From NCBI GenBank assembly GCA_002730475.1, contig PCAG01000060.1, positions 1 to 20,520 on the forward strand: 20,520 nt of DNA, given 5' to 3'. Source of the stretch: Spirochaetales bacterium (GTDB lineage: Bacteria; Desulfobacterota_D; UBA1144). Under the pieces are notes generated by a model. It searched no databases. It worked only from the letters and a program-made list of their open reading frames with translations, and was not told the origin of the DNA. Below are positions 1 to 7,086 of this stretch, in pieces; within the stretch, counting starts at the first letter, position 1; each line of letters starts with the position of its first letter. A program made the position numbers and the translations under genes.

Positions 1-192
1 ACCAACTACAATTTGCTTGTCCGTTATCACTTCGGAGGATTGCGCTTTAGGCAGTTTGATATTTAAGCTTGAAGTAATCTCGCTAAAATTGAGAGACAAC
101 GCAAAAAATATCAAAAGATTAAATACAACATCTACAATCGGTGTTAGGTCTAAATTAAATTCACTATTCTTAATATTTTTAGTAAAATCCAT
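1..192 (-). CDS. exbD: ExbD/TolR family biopolymer transport protein (5' part only)
   Basis: This is the N-terminal 64 codons of a gene that runs off the left edge of the window; its start is the ATG at 192. After a short polar N-terminus it carries the family signature DLTPIVDVVFNLLIFF at about residues 15-30. That is the single transmembrane helix with the conserved membrane Asp (here in IVDVV) that is part of the proton path in ExbD/TolR. It is followed by the usual start of the periplasmic domain (NIKLPKAQSS). ExbD acts with ExbB in the inner membrane to drive a TonB or TolA partner. The start lies only 4 bases after the exbB stop, so the two are surely co-transcribed. The sequence does not decide between ExbD and TolR. 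Confidence 0.9.
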   Translation of the reverse strand, partial: MDFTKNIKNSEFNLDLTPIVDVVFNLLIFFALSLNFSEITSSLNIKLPKAQSSEVITDKQIVVG

Positions 193-196
193 AGAG

Positions 197-811
197 TTAA
201 TCCTTGATTTTTGATAATAATTTCTTAGATTCAATTTGAAGCATTATTGCAATTTCATTAATTCTATTTATCAAAAATTTATATCCAATAAAAGAAGGTA
301 TAGCCACAAGTAAGCCAAATGCAGTTGTATATAGTGCTTCAGATATGCCCCCCGCCAAACTAGGAGGATCAACTACGGTTTGAGTCGATATGACTTTAAA
401 AACTGTAATCATCCCAGATATTGTTCCTAACAAGCCGAGAAGAGTACTGACATTACTTAGAGACCCTAGCATTTCATTGGATTTCGAAAGAGCAAAAATT
501 TGTTTTGATCCTTCATCCTCAATCATCTTCTCTAATTCACTTATTGGTCTCTCCCTATTAATCAATGCCACAATGGCTATTTGAGAGAAGATTGACGGGT
601 CTCTTTCGCAGAAAGTAATAGCAGTATTAAAATTACCCTGAGAAATACGTTTCTCTAAGTTAGCTTCGAATCCAGAAGTAACAATATTTTCTTTTCTAGT
701 CAAATATAATCTTTTAAGAAAAATTGATAGAGCAATGATTGAACATATTAAAATTGGATATACAAAAAAACCACCTTTGTCGAAAATGGAAACTATCAAT
801 GAATCGTTCAT
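197..811 (-). CDS. exbB: MotA/TolQ/ExbB family proton channel protein
   Basis: This 204-residue inner-membrane protein has three predicted helices, at about residues 15-34, 117-140 and 158-180. It shows the family's two strongest blocks: LLGLLGTISGMI (124-135) and GGISEALYTTAFGLLVAIP (about 154-172). Such proteins form the pentameric proton channel that energises TonB- or Tol-dependent outer-membrane processes with ExbD/TolR. I take the ATG at 811 as start because GAGGTG lies about 10 bases upstream. A TTG at 820 would add three residues but sits too close to that ribosome-binding site. The start falls one base after the lysA stop, which suggests translational coupling. Placement behind lysA rather than beside a tonB or pal gene is unusual. 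Confidence 0.9.
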   Translation of the reverse strand: MNDSLIVSIFDKGGFFVYPILICSIIALSIFLKRLYLTRKENIVTSGFEANLEKRISQGNFNTAITFCERDPSIFSQIAIVALINRERPISELEKMIEDEGSKQIFALSKSNEMLGSLSNVSTLLGLLGTISGMITVFKVISTQTVVDPPSLAGGISEALYTTAFGLLVAIPSFIGYKFLINRINEIAIMLQIESKKLLSKIKD

Positions 812-812
812 G

Positions 813-2057
813 CTAGACAATCACCTCGTTTTGTAAAATTTGCGATGTAGTTTCTTCTCGTCTTATTAAAAATGATTCACTGCCCGAAACAATAACCTCT
901 GGGGCCTTAGGTCTAGTATTGTAATTTGATGACATTGCAGCACCATAAGCTCCAACTGAGCTTATAACTAAAATATCGCCCAATTCGGCATTGCCGATAG
1001 GCACACTTTTTCCCATTACATCGCCCGTTTCACAAATTGGCCCGACAATATCATAGATAGTTTCATTGCCCTCGGATTGAACAACTTTTTTAATCTCGTG
1101 ATGCGATCCATACAGTGCTGGTCGTAATAAATCATTCATTCCCGCGTCAATTATTAAAAAATTTCTTTCGTCATTGCTTTTTTGATATACAACAGCCGAA
1201 AGGAGATAGCCCGAATTTCCGACAAGGGACCTTCCCGGCTCTATGATTAACTTGCAATTAATTTTTTTCATTCTTTTAATAATTCTTTTAGCAAACTCCT
1301 TTTTAGAAGGTGGTCTATCTTCGTCTTGGTACTTAATCCCCAAGCCACCTCCTATGTCAATAAAGTCTATAATTATATTCTCATCTTTGAGTTTGCGATA
1401 TAAACTCTCCAACCTTTCTAAAGAATCCTCAAAGGGGTCGAGATTAAGAATTTGCGAACCTATATGTGCATCAATACCAACCAGATTGATATTGTTCATT
1501 TTATTTGCTTCTTTATAAATCCCAAAAGATTGTTCTATTGCAATACCAAACTTGCTTGATTTTAGGCCAGTGGAAATATAAGGGTGAGTCTTTGGGTCTA
1601 TATTTGGATTAACCCTTATTGATACCCTAGCTATATCTTGAGTGCTTTCAGCAATCCGATTGATTACTTCAAGTTCATCAAAAGACTCAACATTAAAAAA
1701 TAAGATGCCAAATTCAATGGCCTTTTGTATTTCATCAGGCGATTTAGCTACCCCAGAAAAAACTACTTTGTTTGGATCCGCTCCAATAGCAGTGATTCTT
1801 TCTAGCTCGCCTCCTGATACAATATCAAAACCTGAGCCTATATCCTTAAATATTTTCAGGATAGATAGATTAGAATTAGCTTTTACCGAATAACATATAG
1901 TGGTTTCAGGATAATCTTTAAAGGCATCTCTGTAATCGTTAAACTGTTCAATGAGGTATTGCTTGCTATACACATAACAAGGAGTACCGTACTCTCGAGC
2001 TAAAGTTTGGCAACTAACATCCTCTATAAAAAGCTCTTTGTTTCTACAATGTAGCAT
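813..2057 (-). CDS. lysA: Diaminopimelate decarboxylase
   Basis: This enzyme of 414 residues decarboxylates meso-diaminopimelate to L-lysine, the last step of lysine synthesis, using pyridoxal phosphate. Visible motifs are the PLP lysine in YSVKAN (Lys59), HIGSQ (198-202), the phosphate-binding GGGLG (236-240), EPGRS (273-277) and the substrate/catalytic Cys-Glu in GPICETGD (Cys342, Glu343). The length is typical of the family. It is the first gene of a minus-strand set with exbB and exbD. The ATG at 2057 has no clear Shine-Dalgarno, but a perfect TATAAT ends 7 bases before it, so the message may be leaderless. Confidence 0.96.
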   Translation of the reverse strand: MLHCRNKELFIEDVSCQTLAREYGTPCYVYSKQYLIEQFNDYRDAFKDYPETTICYSVKANSNLSILKIFKDIGSGFDIVSGGELERITAIGADPNKVVFSGVAKSPDEIQKAIEFGILFFNVESFDELEVINRIAESTQDIARVSIRVNPNIDPKTHPYISTGLKSSKFGIAIEQSFGIYKEANKMNNINLVGIDAHIGSQILNLDPFEDSLERLESLYRKLKDENIIIDFIDIGGGLGIKYQDEDRPPSKKEFAKRIIKRMKKINCKLIIEPGRSLVGNSGYLLSAVVYQKSNDERNFLIIDAGMNDLLRPALYGSHHEIKKVVQSEGNETIYDIVGPICETGDVMGKSVPIGNAELGDILVISSVGAYGAAMSSNYNTRPKAPEVIVSGSESFLIRREETTSQILQNEVIV

Positions 2058-2118
2058 TTCAATTATTATATACCTTAGCTAACAAGTATTATAATAAAAG
2101 TTTATTGAGTAGTTACCG
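2058..2118. promoter_or_regulatory. Divergent promoter region between lysA and the ferredoxin gene
   Basis: The 61-base gap holds two TATAAT boxes pointing away from each other. The minus-strand box is at 2065-2070, with 7 bases (2058-2064) before the lysA ATG. The plus-strand box is at 2090-2095, 23 bases before the ferredoxin ATG. No good -35 hexamer is visible for either, and in such AT-rich DNA single boxes occur by chance, so the call rests on position and on the divergent gene arrangement. Confidence 0.4.
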
Positions 2119-2406
2119 ATGTCAAAGATTCATCAAATTAAGTTCATTAAGTCGAATAAAATTATCACTACAAAGGAAGGTGAATCCATAGTCGTATCTT
2201 CGGACAACCAGGGACTTGAGCTTCCTCGCAGTTGTATGCAGGGCATGTGTACCACTTGCATAGCAAAGATAATAGAAGGAAAAATCAGATATATTGAAGA
2301 GCCTGATTTGGACACCTTAACAAAAGAGGATATCGATAACAATATGGCTTTATTATGTATTGCCACTCCTTTAAGTAGCCTAATAATTGAAGAATCAGAA
2401 GATTAA
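2119..2406 (+). CDS. Plant-type [2Fe-2S] ferredoxin
   Basis: This 95-residue soluble electron carrier has the cysteine pattern C-x4-C-x2-C (Cys39, Cys44, Cys47 in SCMQGMCTTC) and a fourth ligand at Cys80 (LLC). This is the [2Fe-2S] binding pattern of plant/cyanobacterial-type ferredoxins and of reductase ferredoxin domains. Length and spacing fit a stand-alone ferredoxin. Its redox partner is not evident: no oxygenase, P450 or reductase gene is adjacent. It is probably transcribed alone, because the next gene has its own promoter. The Shine-Dalgarno is weak. Confidence 0.9.
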   Translation: MSKIHQIKFIKSNKIITTKEGESIVVSSDNQGLELPRSCMQGMCTTCIAKIIEGKIRYIEEPDLDTLTKEDIDNNMALLCIATPLSSLIIEESED

Positions 2407-2417
2407 GATAATGTTTA

Positions 2418-2446
2418 TTGAATTTAAAATTGCCATTTGATACAAT
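2418..2446 (+). promoter_or_regulatory. Sigma-70-type promoter for the 67-residue ORF
   Basis: TTGAAT (2418-2423) and TACAAT (2441-2446) are separated by exactly 17 bases. They predict transcription starting near 2453, just upstream of a strong ribosome-binding site. This is one of the two best promoter matches I find in the window. Confidence 0.6.
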
Positions 2447-2467
2447 TAATCTATACGGAGGTGTAGT

Positions 2468-2671
2468 ATGCCAGATCAACAGAATTCTCCAATGAGAAAT
2501 TGGGCAAGAAGAGTAAGTATTGATGCAGGTCAGAGCGCACATAACCCTCAAAACTCTAGAGGTTATGCAGGACATTGTGCTGGAACACAAAATTGGGCAG
2601 CGAAAGTTGGCCTTGATTTTGGTCGTCCAGAACAGGGTCCAACAAAAAGAAGAAACGGACTTGCTGACTAA
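2468..2671 (+). CDS. Small protein of unknown function with two NWAxxVxxDxG repeats
   Basis: I do not recognise this 67-residue protein. It is hydrophilic, basic at the C-terminus, and has no signal peptide, membrane helix or metal-site cluster (one Cys, Cys37). Its notable feature is an internal duplication: NWARRVSIDAG at residues 11-21 and NWAAKVGLDFG at 42-52 share the pattern N-W-A-x-(R/K)-V-x-(I/L)-D-x-G, joined by a Gly/His/Asn-rich linker. The case for a real gene is strong. It has a 17-spaced promoter at 2418-2446, GGAGGTG five bases before the ATG, and a structured, T-tract-ended region immediately downstream. A compact single-gene transcript of this kind suggests substantial expression. 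Function is unknown; a small binding or regulatory protein is one possibility. Confidence 0.75.
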   Translation: MPDQQNSPMRNWARRVSIDAGQSAHNPQNSRGYAGHCAGTQNWAAKVGLDFGRPEQGPTKRRNGLAD

Positions 2672-2675
2672 GAAG

Positions 2676-2836
2676 ATTTCGTTAATTTACTTCTGTTAAT
2701 TGGCGAAATGCTGTGCCGACTACTAGGATTGTTTCTAACTCTTGTAGTGGCGTGTCAATGGAGAAATAAAAGGACCGTTAGTAGGTATCGATTCTGAGAT
2801 AGTTCTCGGGCTTGATTATTTTGTTTTCGGCCTTTT
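2676..2836 (+). ncRNA. Structured RNA region downstream of the 67-residue ORF
   Basis: Several stems can be drawn. H1 is a 12-base-pair helix (2676-2687 with 2698-2709, two G-U pairs, 10-base loop) starting five bases after the stop codon. H2 pairs 2715-2723 with 2744-2751 (GCC and ACTAC with one bulged G). H3 is an outer helix of 2768-2777 with 2828-2836 (one bulged A) enclosing a 6-bp hairpin CTGAGA/TCTCGG (2794-2799 with 2804-2809, loop TAGT). CTACTA (2720-2725) could instead pair with TAGTAG (2779-2784), which would break H2. I do not recognise an Rfam class. The size is in the 6S RNA range but I see no family-specific sequence. It may be a structured 3' UTR, a separate sRNA, or a cis-element ahead of the gene at 2869. 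Confidence 0.45.
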
Positions 2837-2850
2837 TTTTCTTTTTTTTT
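2768..2850 (+). terminator. Intrinsic-terminator-like element with long T-tract
   Basis: AAAAGGaCCG (2768-2777) can pair with CGGCCTTTT (2828-2836), closing a domain that contains the 2794-2809 hairpin. It runs into eight Ts, a C and nine more Ts (2833-2850). A smaller alternative stem is GGCT/GGCC (2809-2812 with 2829-2832). It ends the 67-residue ORF transcript 18 bases before the next start codon, so it could also attenuate the gene at 2869. Confidence 0.55.
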
Positions 2851-2868
2851 GAATTAATCTAAGACTAA

Positions 2869-3312
2869 ATGCTTAAAAGGTTAACTGATGGAGTTTTATG
2901 CTCTTTAGACTTTCTTGTTTGTGTTGCTGTTGGGGCTTTCCTAGTTTACTCCTTCTACGCTTACGCATTTTATCCATTTGATTCGGTTAATATTCTATAT
3001 TATTTTGCGAAAACAAATTATTTTTTCCCTCAGAATACATTCTTCTCGATAATTGTTTTTTATCTATTTACGGTGAGCCTTGGGTTCATATATATAATTA
3101 CATGCAAAAGAACCAATCTTGGCAGGATACCTAACAGCATCATTGCGACTATCTCCATATTTATAATTTATTCTTTTATTTTAATTTTAGGATTAGGGAT
3201 AGATAGATTTAAACAAATGGAAATATTCTTAATCCAGGACTTTCTTGGCGCACTGATTTTTTATCTCACCCTTGCTTTGTTATACAGGAGAATTTCTAGT
3301 GCCAAGAATTAA
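2869..3312 (+). CDS. Small integral membrane protein of unknown function
   Basis: I do not recognise this 147-residue protein. It is very hydrophobic, with four likely transmembrane helices at about residues 9-32, 54-77, 88-108 and 120-138. A basic loop (CKRTNLGR) follows helix 2 and a charged C-terminus (LYRRISSAKN) follows helix 4. The N-terminal pattern (K-R-x-x-D followed by a helix) is faintly reminiscent of RDD-type membrane proteins, but the family motif is not convincing. Its last 14 bases overlap the glutaredoxin start, so the two are probably translated together. The Shine-Dalgarno is weak, and the gene begins 18 bases after a T-tract terminator, which may control it. Confidence 0.7.
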   Translation: MLKRLTDGVLCSLDFLVCVAVGAFLVYSFYAYAFYPFDSVNILYYFAKTNYFFPQNTFFSIIVFYLFTVSLGFIYIITCKRTNLGRIPNSIIATISIFIIYSFILILGLGIDRFKQMEIFLIQDFLGALIFYLTLALLYRRISSAKN

Positions 3313-3538
3313 ACTTTACACAACCAAATCGTGTCCTTTTTGTATAGCTGCTAAAAACCTATTAAAAATCAACAATCTCCGTTTCGAAGAAATTGATCTT
3401 ACGTCACGTGCAGAACTAAGATTGGAGATCTCAACAAAATATAATTGGAGAACTGTCCCGTTAATCATTATTGACGATAAATTTATAGGTGGGTTTGATG
3501 AACTTAATAGATTAAACAACGAAGGAAGGCTGGTTTAA
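3299..3538 (+). CDS. grxC: Glutaredoxin (Grx3/GrxC type)
   Basis: This 79-residue glutaredoxin fold has the dithiol active site CPFC (Cys12, Cys15), the cis-proline motif TVP (52-54) and the glutathione-binding GGFDEL (64-69). It reduces disulfides and glutathionylated proteins in the cytoplasm. I choose the GTG at 3299 as start because AGGAG lies 8 bases upstream and the protein then begins directly at the first beta strand. An in-frame ATG at 3272 would add nine residues inside the preceding gene. It overlaps that membrane-protein gene, and its stop codon overlaps the opposite-strand stop of the SodC-like gene. Confidence 0.92.
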   Translation: MPRIKLYTTKSCPFCIAAKNLLKINNLRFEEIDLTSRAELRLEISTKYNWRTVPLIIIDDKFIGGFDELNRLNNEGRLV

Positions 3539-4032
3539 TTCTTCTTTTTTATCTTTGCACAAGCTATCCTTGCTCCACCATCGGAACTTGTATGGACAAT
3601 TATGGACGAGCCATCTTTATCAAGAATTGTAGAATCTGATTCGGGGTCTACAAATATACCCCTAAGAAAAATGATTTGATTGAACTTTTTTAATTTTCCA
3701 GTATATTTGCTAACTTCATTTTTTACATGAATAGGCCTAAAGTCTCCAGGGAAAGCTTCATCACTTCTCAGTCCATGGTGTCCACCCGCACTAGTAAAAT
3801 CAGGGGTATCACATAAAGCCTTTTCGTGTATATGCATAGCATAAAAACCTGGAGTCAAAGTCTCAAGTTGAACTCTAAAATTGGAACCTGTTCCCTGCTC
3901 TATCACCTCTACCGTACCTATTTTAATATTTTTTGAATTAATAAATACTCCTGTGGCCTGATATACTTCATTGCGAAATTCGCATGATATAGACAAAAAA
4001 ACTAAGGCAATTAATATAATTTTATTCACCAA
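3535..4032 (-). CDS. sodC: Cu/Zn superoxide-dismutase-fold exported protein with degenerate zinc site
   Basis: This 165-residue protein begins with a hydrophobic export signal ending LSISC (Cys17), probably a lipoprotein although the lipobox is not ideal. The SOD fold is clear: copper ligands in MHIHE (His67, His69), disulfide Cys74 and Cys158, bridging-type His85 in SAGGHH, GD at 96-97, copper His147 in SIIVH, and the active-site-type Arg155 in GGARIAC. The zinc loop is shortened. Where the family has HG...H-x-GD, this protein reads HG...F-P-GD, so the His before GD is lost, and the electrostatic loop (usually with DD) is nearly absent. It may be a copper-only SOD-like protein or a non-enzymatic homologue. 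It overlaps the trhO end by 11 bases. TTG (4032) or GTG (4029) are the possible starts, behind a GGGGGGAGG tract. Confidence 0.82.
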   Translation of the reverse strand: MVNKIILIALVFLSISCEFRNEVYQATGVFINSKNIKIGTVEVIEQGTGSNFRVQLETLTPGFYAMHIHEKALCDTPDFTSAGGHHGLRSDEAFPGDFRPIHVKNEVSKYTGKLKKFNQIIFLRGIFVDPESDSTILDKDGSSIIVHTSSDGGARIACAKIKKKN

Positions 4033-4927
4033 TATGAACCTCCCCCCTTTTTTTCGCTAACTCGACTTGCTTTTGTCTTTCAGTTGCTCGCTTTATCTGG
4101 TCTTCAGACAATTTATCAAAGCATGAAGGGCAATGTATTCCTTTTTTGAATTTGTCCGAAGAGGCATCATCCTTACTTACGGGCTCTCCACATCCATTGC
4201 ATATTATATAAGTACCAACATCCAATTCATGCTCGATAGCAACTCGATTATCAAACACAAAGCATTCCCCTTCCCATTTTGATTTTTTCTCTGGAATATT
4301 TTCTAAATATTTTATGATACCGCCTTTCAAGTGAAGCACTTCCTTAAATCCAACTTGCAACATGTAGGAGCTAGCTTTTTCGCATCTAACTCCTCCTGTA
4401 CAAAACATAGCAATTTTTTTATCTTTTTTATCTTCCATTCTTTGAACAAAGTCCGGAAAATCTTTAAATGTATTAATATTTGGCACTAATGCACCATTAA
4501 AGGTTCCTATAGATGTTTCATAATGATTCCTAGTATCTATAAGGATTACATCTTTGTCTTCCATTGCTTTGTTCCAATCTTCAGGCTCAACATATTTTCC
4601 TACCATCTTATTTGGATTAGATTTGTCGGCATTTCCTAAACTTATAATTTCGTCCTTTAGCTTAATCCTTAAACGATTAAAAGGTTTAATTTCGGAGAAT
4701 GAAATTCTCACATCTTCTGATTTAATACCAAGATCAAAGAGTTCACTTAGTACTTTATCTATCGATTCACTTGATCCAGCCAACATACCATTTAAGCCCT
4801 CGTTAGCTATTATCAAAGTTCCAAGAATCTTTAGGCGTTTACAAAGAGTAGAAAATTTCTCTTTAATCAAATCCTTAGATTCTATATTTATAAACCTATA
4901 AAAACTTATATTTTTATATTCTTTCAT
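4022..4927 (-). CDS. trhO: tRNA uridine(34) hydroxylase, rhodanese domain (TrhO/YceA)
   Basis: This 301-residue protein has the three-part TrhO layout. There is an N-terminal ferredoxin-like domain with ANEGLNG (41-47), a rhodanese domain (about 115-215) with active-site loop CTGGVRCEK (Cys176, Cys182), and a C-terminal part with FVFDNR (223-228) and two CxxC pairs (Cys243/246 and Cys266/269) that look zinc-binding. TrhO uses oxygen to form 5-hydroxyuridine at wobble position 34 of some tRNAs. It follows cysN by 17 bases on the same strand and overlaps the SodC-like gene, so the set is likely one transcript. TATAGT ends six bases before the ATG, so a second, leaderless start of transcription is conceivable. 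Confidence 0.94.
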   Translation of the reverse strand: MKEYKNISFYRFINIESKDLIKEKFSTLCKRLKILGTLIIANEGLNGMLAGSSESIDKVLSELFDLGIKSEDVRISFSEIKPFNRLRIKLKDEIISLGNADKSNPNKMVGKYVEPEDWNKAMEDKDVILIDTRNHYETSIGTFNGALVPNINTFKDFPDFVQRMEDKKDKKIAMFCTGGVRCEKASSYMLQVGFKEVLHLKGGIIKYLENIPEKKSKWEGECFVFDNRVAIEHELDVGTYIICNGCGEPVSKDDASSDKFKKGIHCPSCFDKLSEDQIKRATERQKQVELAKKRGEVHIGE

Positions 4928-4944
4928 GGACCTACTATAGAATA

Positions 4945-6198
4945 TTAAAGAATAATGCCAGCCGCAACCGTATTATTCGATTCAGAGTTTATCAAAATAA
5001 ACGACCCTGTACGTTTGTTTTTCTTGTAAGAATCAAAAGCAATCTGATTTTGAAGCATTATTTCTACTTGGGCCACATCGTTCATCTCCAAAGTAGACTC
5101 CGCTGAGACGTGGTTTAGAGTCTCCATATCGACTTTGTAAAGTATTTCCTTAATTACGGCTTTAGATGTCTTGCTGCATTGCTTTAGTAAGTATTTTTTC
5201 TTTGGATTAAGATTCTTCTCATCCATCCAACAAATCTTAGCAGATATAGTGTTTGAAACTTCAGGTTGATTTTCTATTGAAGTAAATATGTCTCCTCTTG
5301 ATATATCAATCTCATCTTCAAGAATTACAGTAGCAGAGTCTTGAAAATTAATTTTTTCAACACTTTTAGATGATAAAAGCAGCCCTTTTATCTTAGCCAC
5401 TTTATTGCTTGGTAAGATTTTAATAGAATCTCCAACGGATATTGGCCCCGATAACGATGTTCCCATATAACCGCGAAAATCTTTAGTGTCTTGATTGTCC
5501 ACTCTGTTAACTAGTTGAACCGGAAATCGTATAGAGTTCCCACGCTCTAACAAACTTGGATTTACTGATTCAAGAATTTCAATCAATGTTGGGCCACTAT
5601 ACCACTTCATATTTTCCCCTCTTTCTACAACCATATCTCCTTTAAGCGCAGAAATAGGGACAAAGTCGATTTCCTTGATACTTAAATTCTTTGTTATGCT
5701 CAAGAAATCTTTGGATATATAATTAAAAGTTTTTTTGTCGTAGTCTACCAAGTCCATTTTGTTAATCGCTACAACTATATTCTGTATTCCCAAAAGCCAA
5801 CTAATATAAAGATGTCTTTTAGATTGCTGAAGTACACCTTTTCTTGAATCAATTAAAATTATTGCCAAATCAGAATTACTTGCCCCAGTAAACATATTTC
5901 GAGTGTACTGAACGTGACCAGGAGTGTCAGCAATAATGAACTTTCTTTTTGGAGTCGAAAAATACCTATATGCAACATCTATAGTTATCCCCTGTTCTCT
6001 TTCCGCTCTCAATCCATCCGTCAGTAAAGCAAAATCAATTCCTTTATTTTCATCAGAATAGGATGTTCCTTCCAAAGCTTCAAGCTGATCAACGAATACT
6101 CCTTTTGAATCGAACAACAATCTACCAATCAAGGTAGACTTGCCATCGTCAACGCTACCGGCAGTCGCGAATCTCAAAATATCTATTGCATCCGACAT
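4945..6198 (-). CDS. cysN: Sulfate adenylyltransferase subunit 1 (GTPase)
   Basis: CysN is the regulatory GTPase of ATP sulfurylase; GTP hydrolysis drives synthesis of adenosine 5'-phosphosulfate (APS) from sulfate and ATP by CysD. The 417 residues show the elongation-factor-like GTPase domain: P-loop GSVDDGKST (14-22), switch I GITIDVAYR (70-78), DTPGH (91-95) and NKMD (146-149). Two beta-barrel domains follow (about 225-310 and 310-417). There is no C-terminal APS-kinase (CysC) domain, so this is the stand-alone form, somewhat shorter than E. coli CysN. It shares one base with the end of cysD and is translationally coupled to it. Confidence 0.96.
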   Translation of the reverse strand: MSDAIDILRFATAGSVDDGKSTLIGRLLFDSKGVFVDQLEALEGTSYSDENKGIDFALLTDGLRAEREQGITIDVAYRYFSTPKRKFIIADTPGHVQYTRNMFTGASNSDLAIILIDSRKGVLQQSKRHLYISWLLGIQNIVVAINKMDLVDYDKKTFNYISKDFLSITKNLSIKEIDFVPISALKGDMVVERGENMKWYSGPTLIEILESVNPSLLERGNSIRFPVQLVNRVDNQDTKDFRGYMGTSLSGPISVGDSIKILPSNKVAKIKGLLLSSKSVEKINFQDSATVILEDEIDISRGDIFTSIENQPEVSNTISAKICWMDEKNLNPKKKYLLKQCSKTSKAVIKEILYKVDMETLNHVSAESTLEMNDVAQVEIMLQNQIAFDSYKKNKRTGSFILINSESNNTVAAGIIL

Positions 6199-7085
6199 CA
6201 GAAGTAACCTTCTTTCTTCTTGTCTTCCATGGTATTTGTGCCATGATCAATAATTCTGTTTTCTCTTTCGCTTCTAGTAGCAGATGCAGCTTCTTTGACT
6301 ATCATATCTATATTACTAGCATCAGATTCAATCGCCCCAGTACAAGGAGAACACCCTAAAGTTCTGAATCGACTGAGAACTTCTTTGACGTCACCTTCGG
6401 AATCAAGATTTTCTGCGAGTATCAAGTTGCCTCCTTTCTGAACAACTTTTCTTTTCTTTGAAAAATAAAGCGGGACTATCTTAATTCCTTCTTCCTTTAT
6501 ATAGTTCCATATATCAACTTCCGTCCAACTAGATAGTGGAAAAATTCTAACGGACTCACCTTCGTCTATTGAAGCATTAAATATATTCCACAGTTCTGGT
6601 CTCTGTGATTTTGGATTCCATTGACCAAAAGAATCACGAAAAGAGAAGATTCTTTCTTTTGCACGTGACCTTTCTTCGTCTCTTCTTGCGCCTCCTATGG
6701 CAGCATCAAAACTATGTTTATCAAGGGCATCAAGCAAAGCTTTAGTCTTTAGAGCTCCACAACATTTCGCAACGCCGAGCTTGCTCGGGTGTGCCCCATC
6801 TGATATTGCTTCTTCGTTTCGATGCACTATTAACTTTGCACCTATTTCCTTCGTAAATGTGTCTCGAAATTCATACATCTCTCTAAATTTGTATCCAGTA
6901 TCCACATGCAACAAAGGGAATGGAATCTTTCCAGGATAAAAAGCCTTCTGTGCAAGATGCAACATAACACTTGAGTCTTTCCCTACCGAATAAAGCATCA
7001 CAGGATTGTTAAATTCGGCTACTACTTCTCTTAAAATAAAAATTGATTCATTTTCGAGTTCTCTTAGAAATTTTGATTTAGTCAT
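6198..7085 (-). CDS. cysD: Sulfate adenylyltransferase subunit 2
   Basis: This 295-residue catalytic subunit of the CysDN ATP sulfurylase is an ATP-pyrophosphatase-fold enzyme making APS. Signatures are the PP-loop SVGKDSS (33-39), [18 protein letters not shown] (58-75), [11 protein letters not shown] (108-117) and [18 protein letters not shown] (131-148). The length and the C-terminus (EDKKKEGYF) match the family. The ATG at 7085 gives the family N-terminus. It lies one base after the stop of a possible 23-codon leader ORF and has little Shine-Dalgarno of its own, so coupling to that ORF is plausible. cysP and cysH are transcribed divergently. Confidence 0.96.
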   Translation of the reverse strand: MTKSKFLRELENESIFILREVVAEFNNPVMLYSVGKDSSVMLHLAQKAFYPGKIPFPLLHVDTGYKFREMYEFRDTFTKEIGAKLIVHRNEEAISDGAHPSKLGVAKCCGALKTKALLDALDKHSFDAAIGGARRDEERSRAKERIFSFRDSFGQWNPKSQRPELWNIFNASIDEGESVRIFPLSSWTEVDIWNYIKEEGIKIVPLYFSKKRKVVQKGGNLILAENLDSEGDVKEVLSRFRTLGCSPCTGAIESDASNIDMIVKEAASATRSERENRIIDHGTNTMEDKKKEGYF

Positions 7086-7086
7086 T

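Noticed and set aside
2285..2590. A 101-codon minus-strand ORF opposite the ferredoxin end and the 67-residue gene
   Set aside because: It lies across two better-supported plus-strand genes and a promoter, has no ribosome-binding site, and its composition looks like a shadow frame.
2676..2850. Calling the structured region 6S RNA
   Set aside because: Length is suitable, but there is no single long closing stem with a central bubble joining both ends; the stems are arranged side by side and start right after an ORF.
4945..6198. A CysNC fusion (APS kinase domain on CysN)
   Set aside because: The protein ends after the second beta-barrel domain at 417 residues; no kinase P-loop follows.
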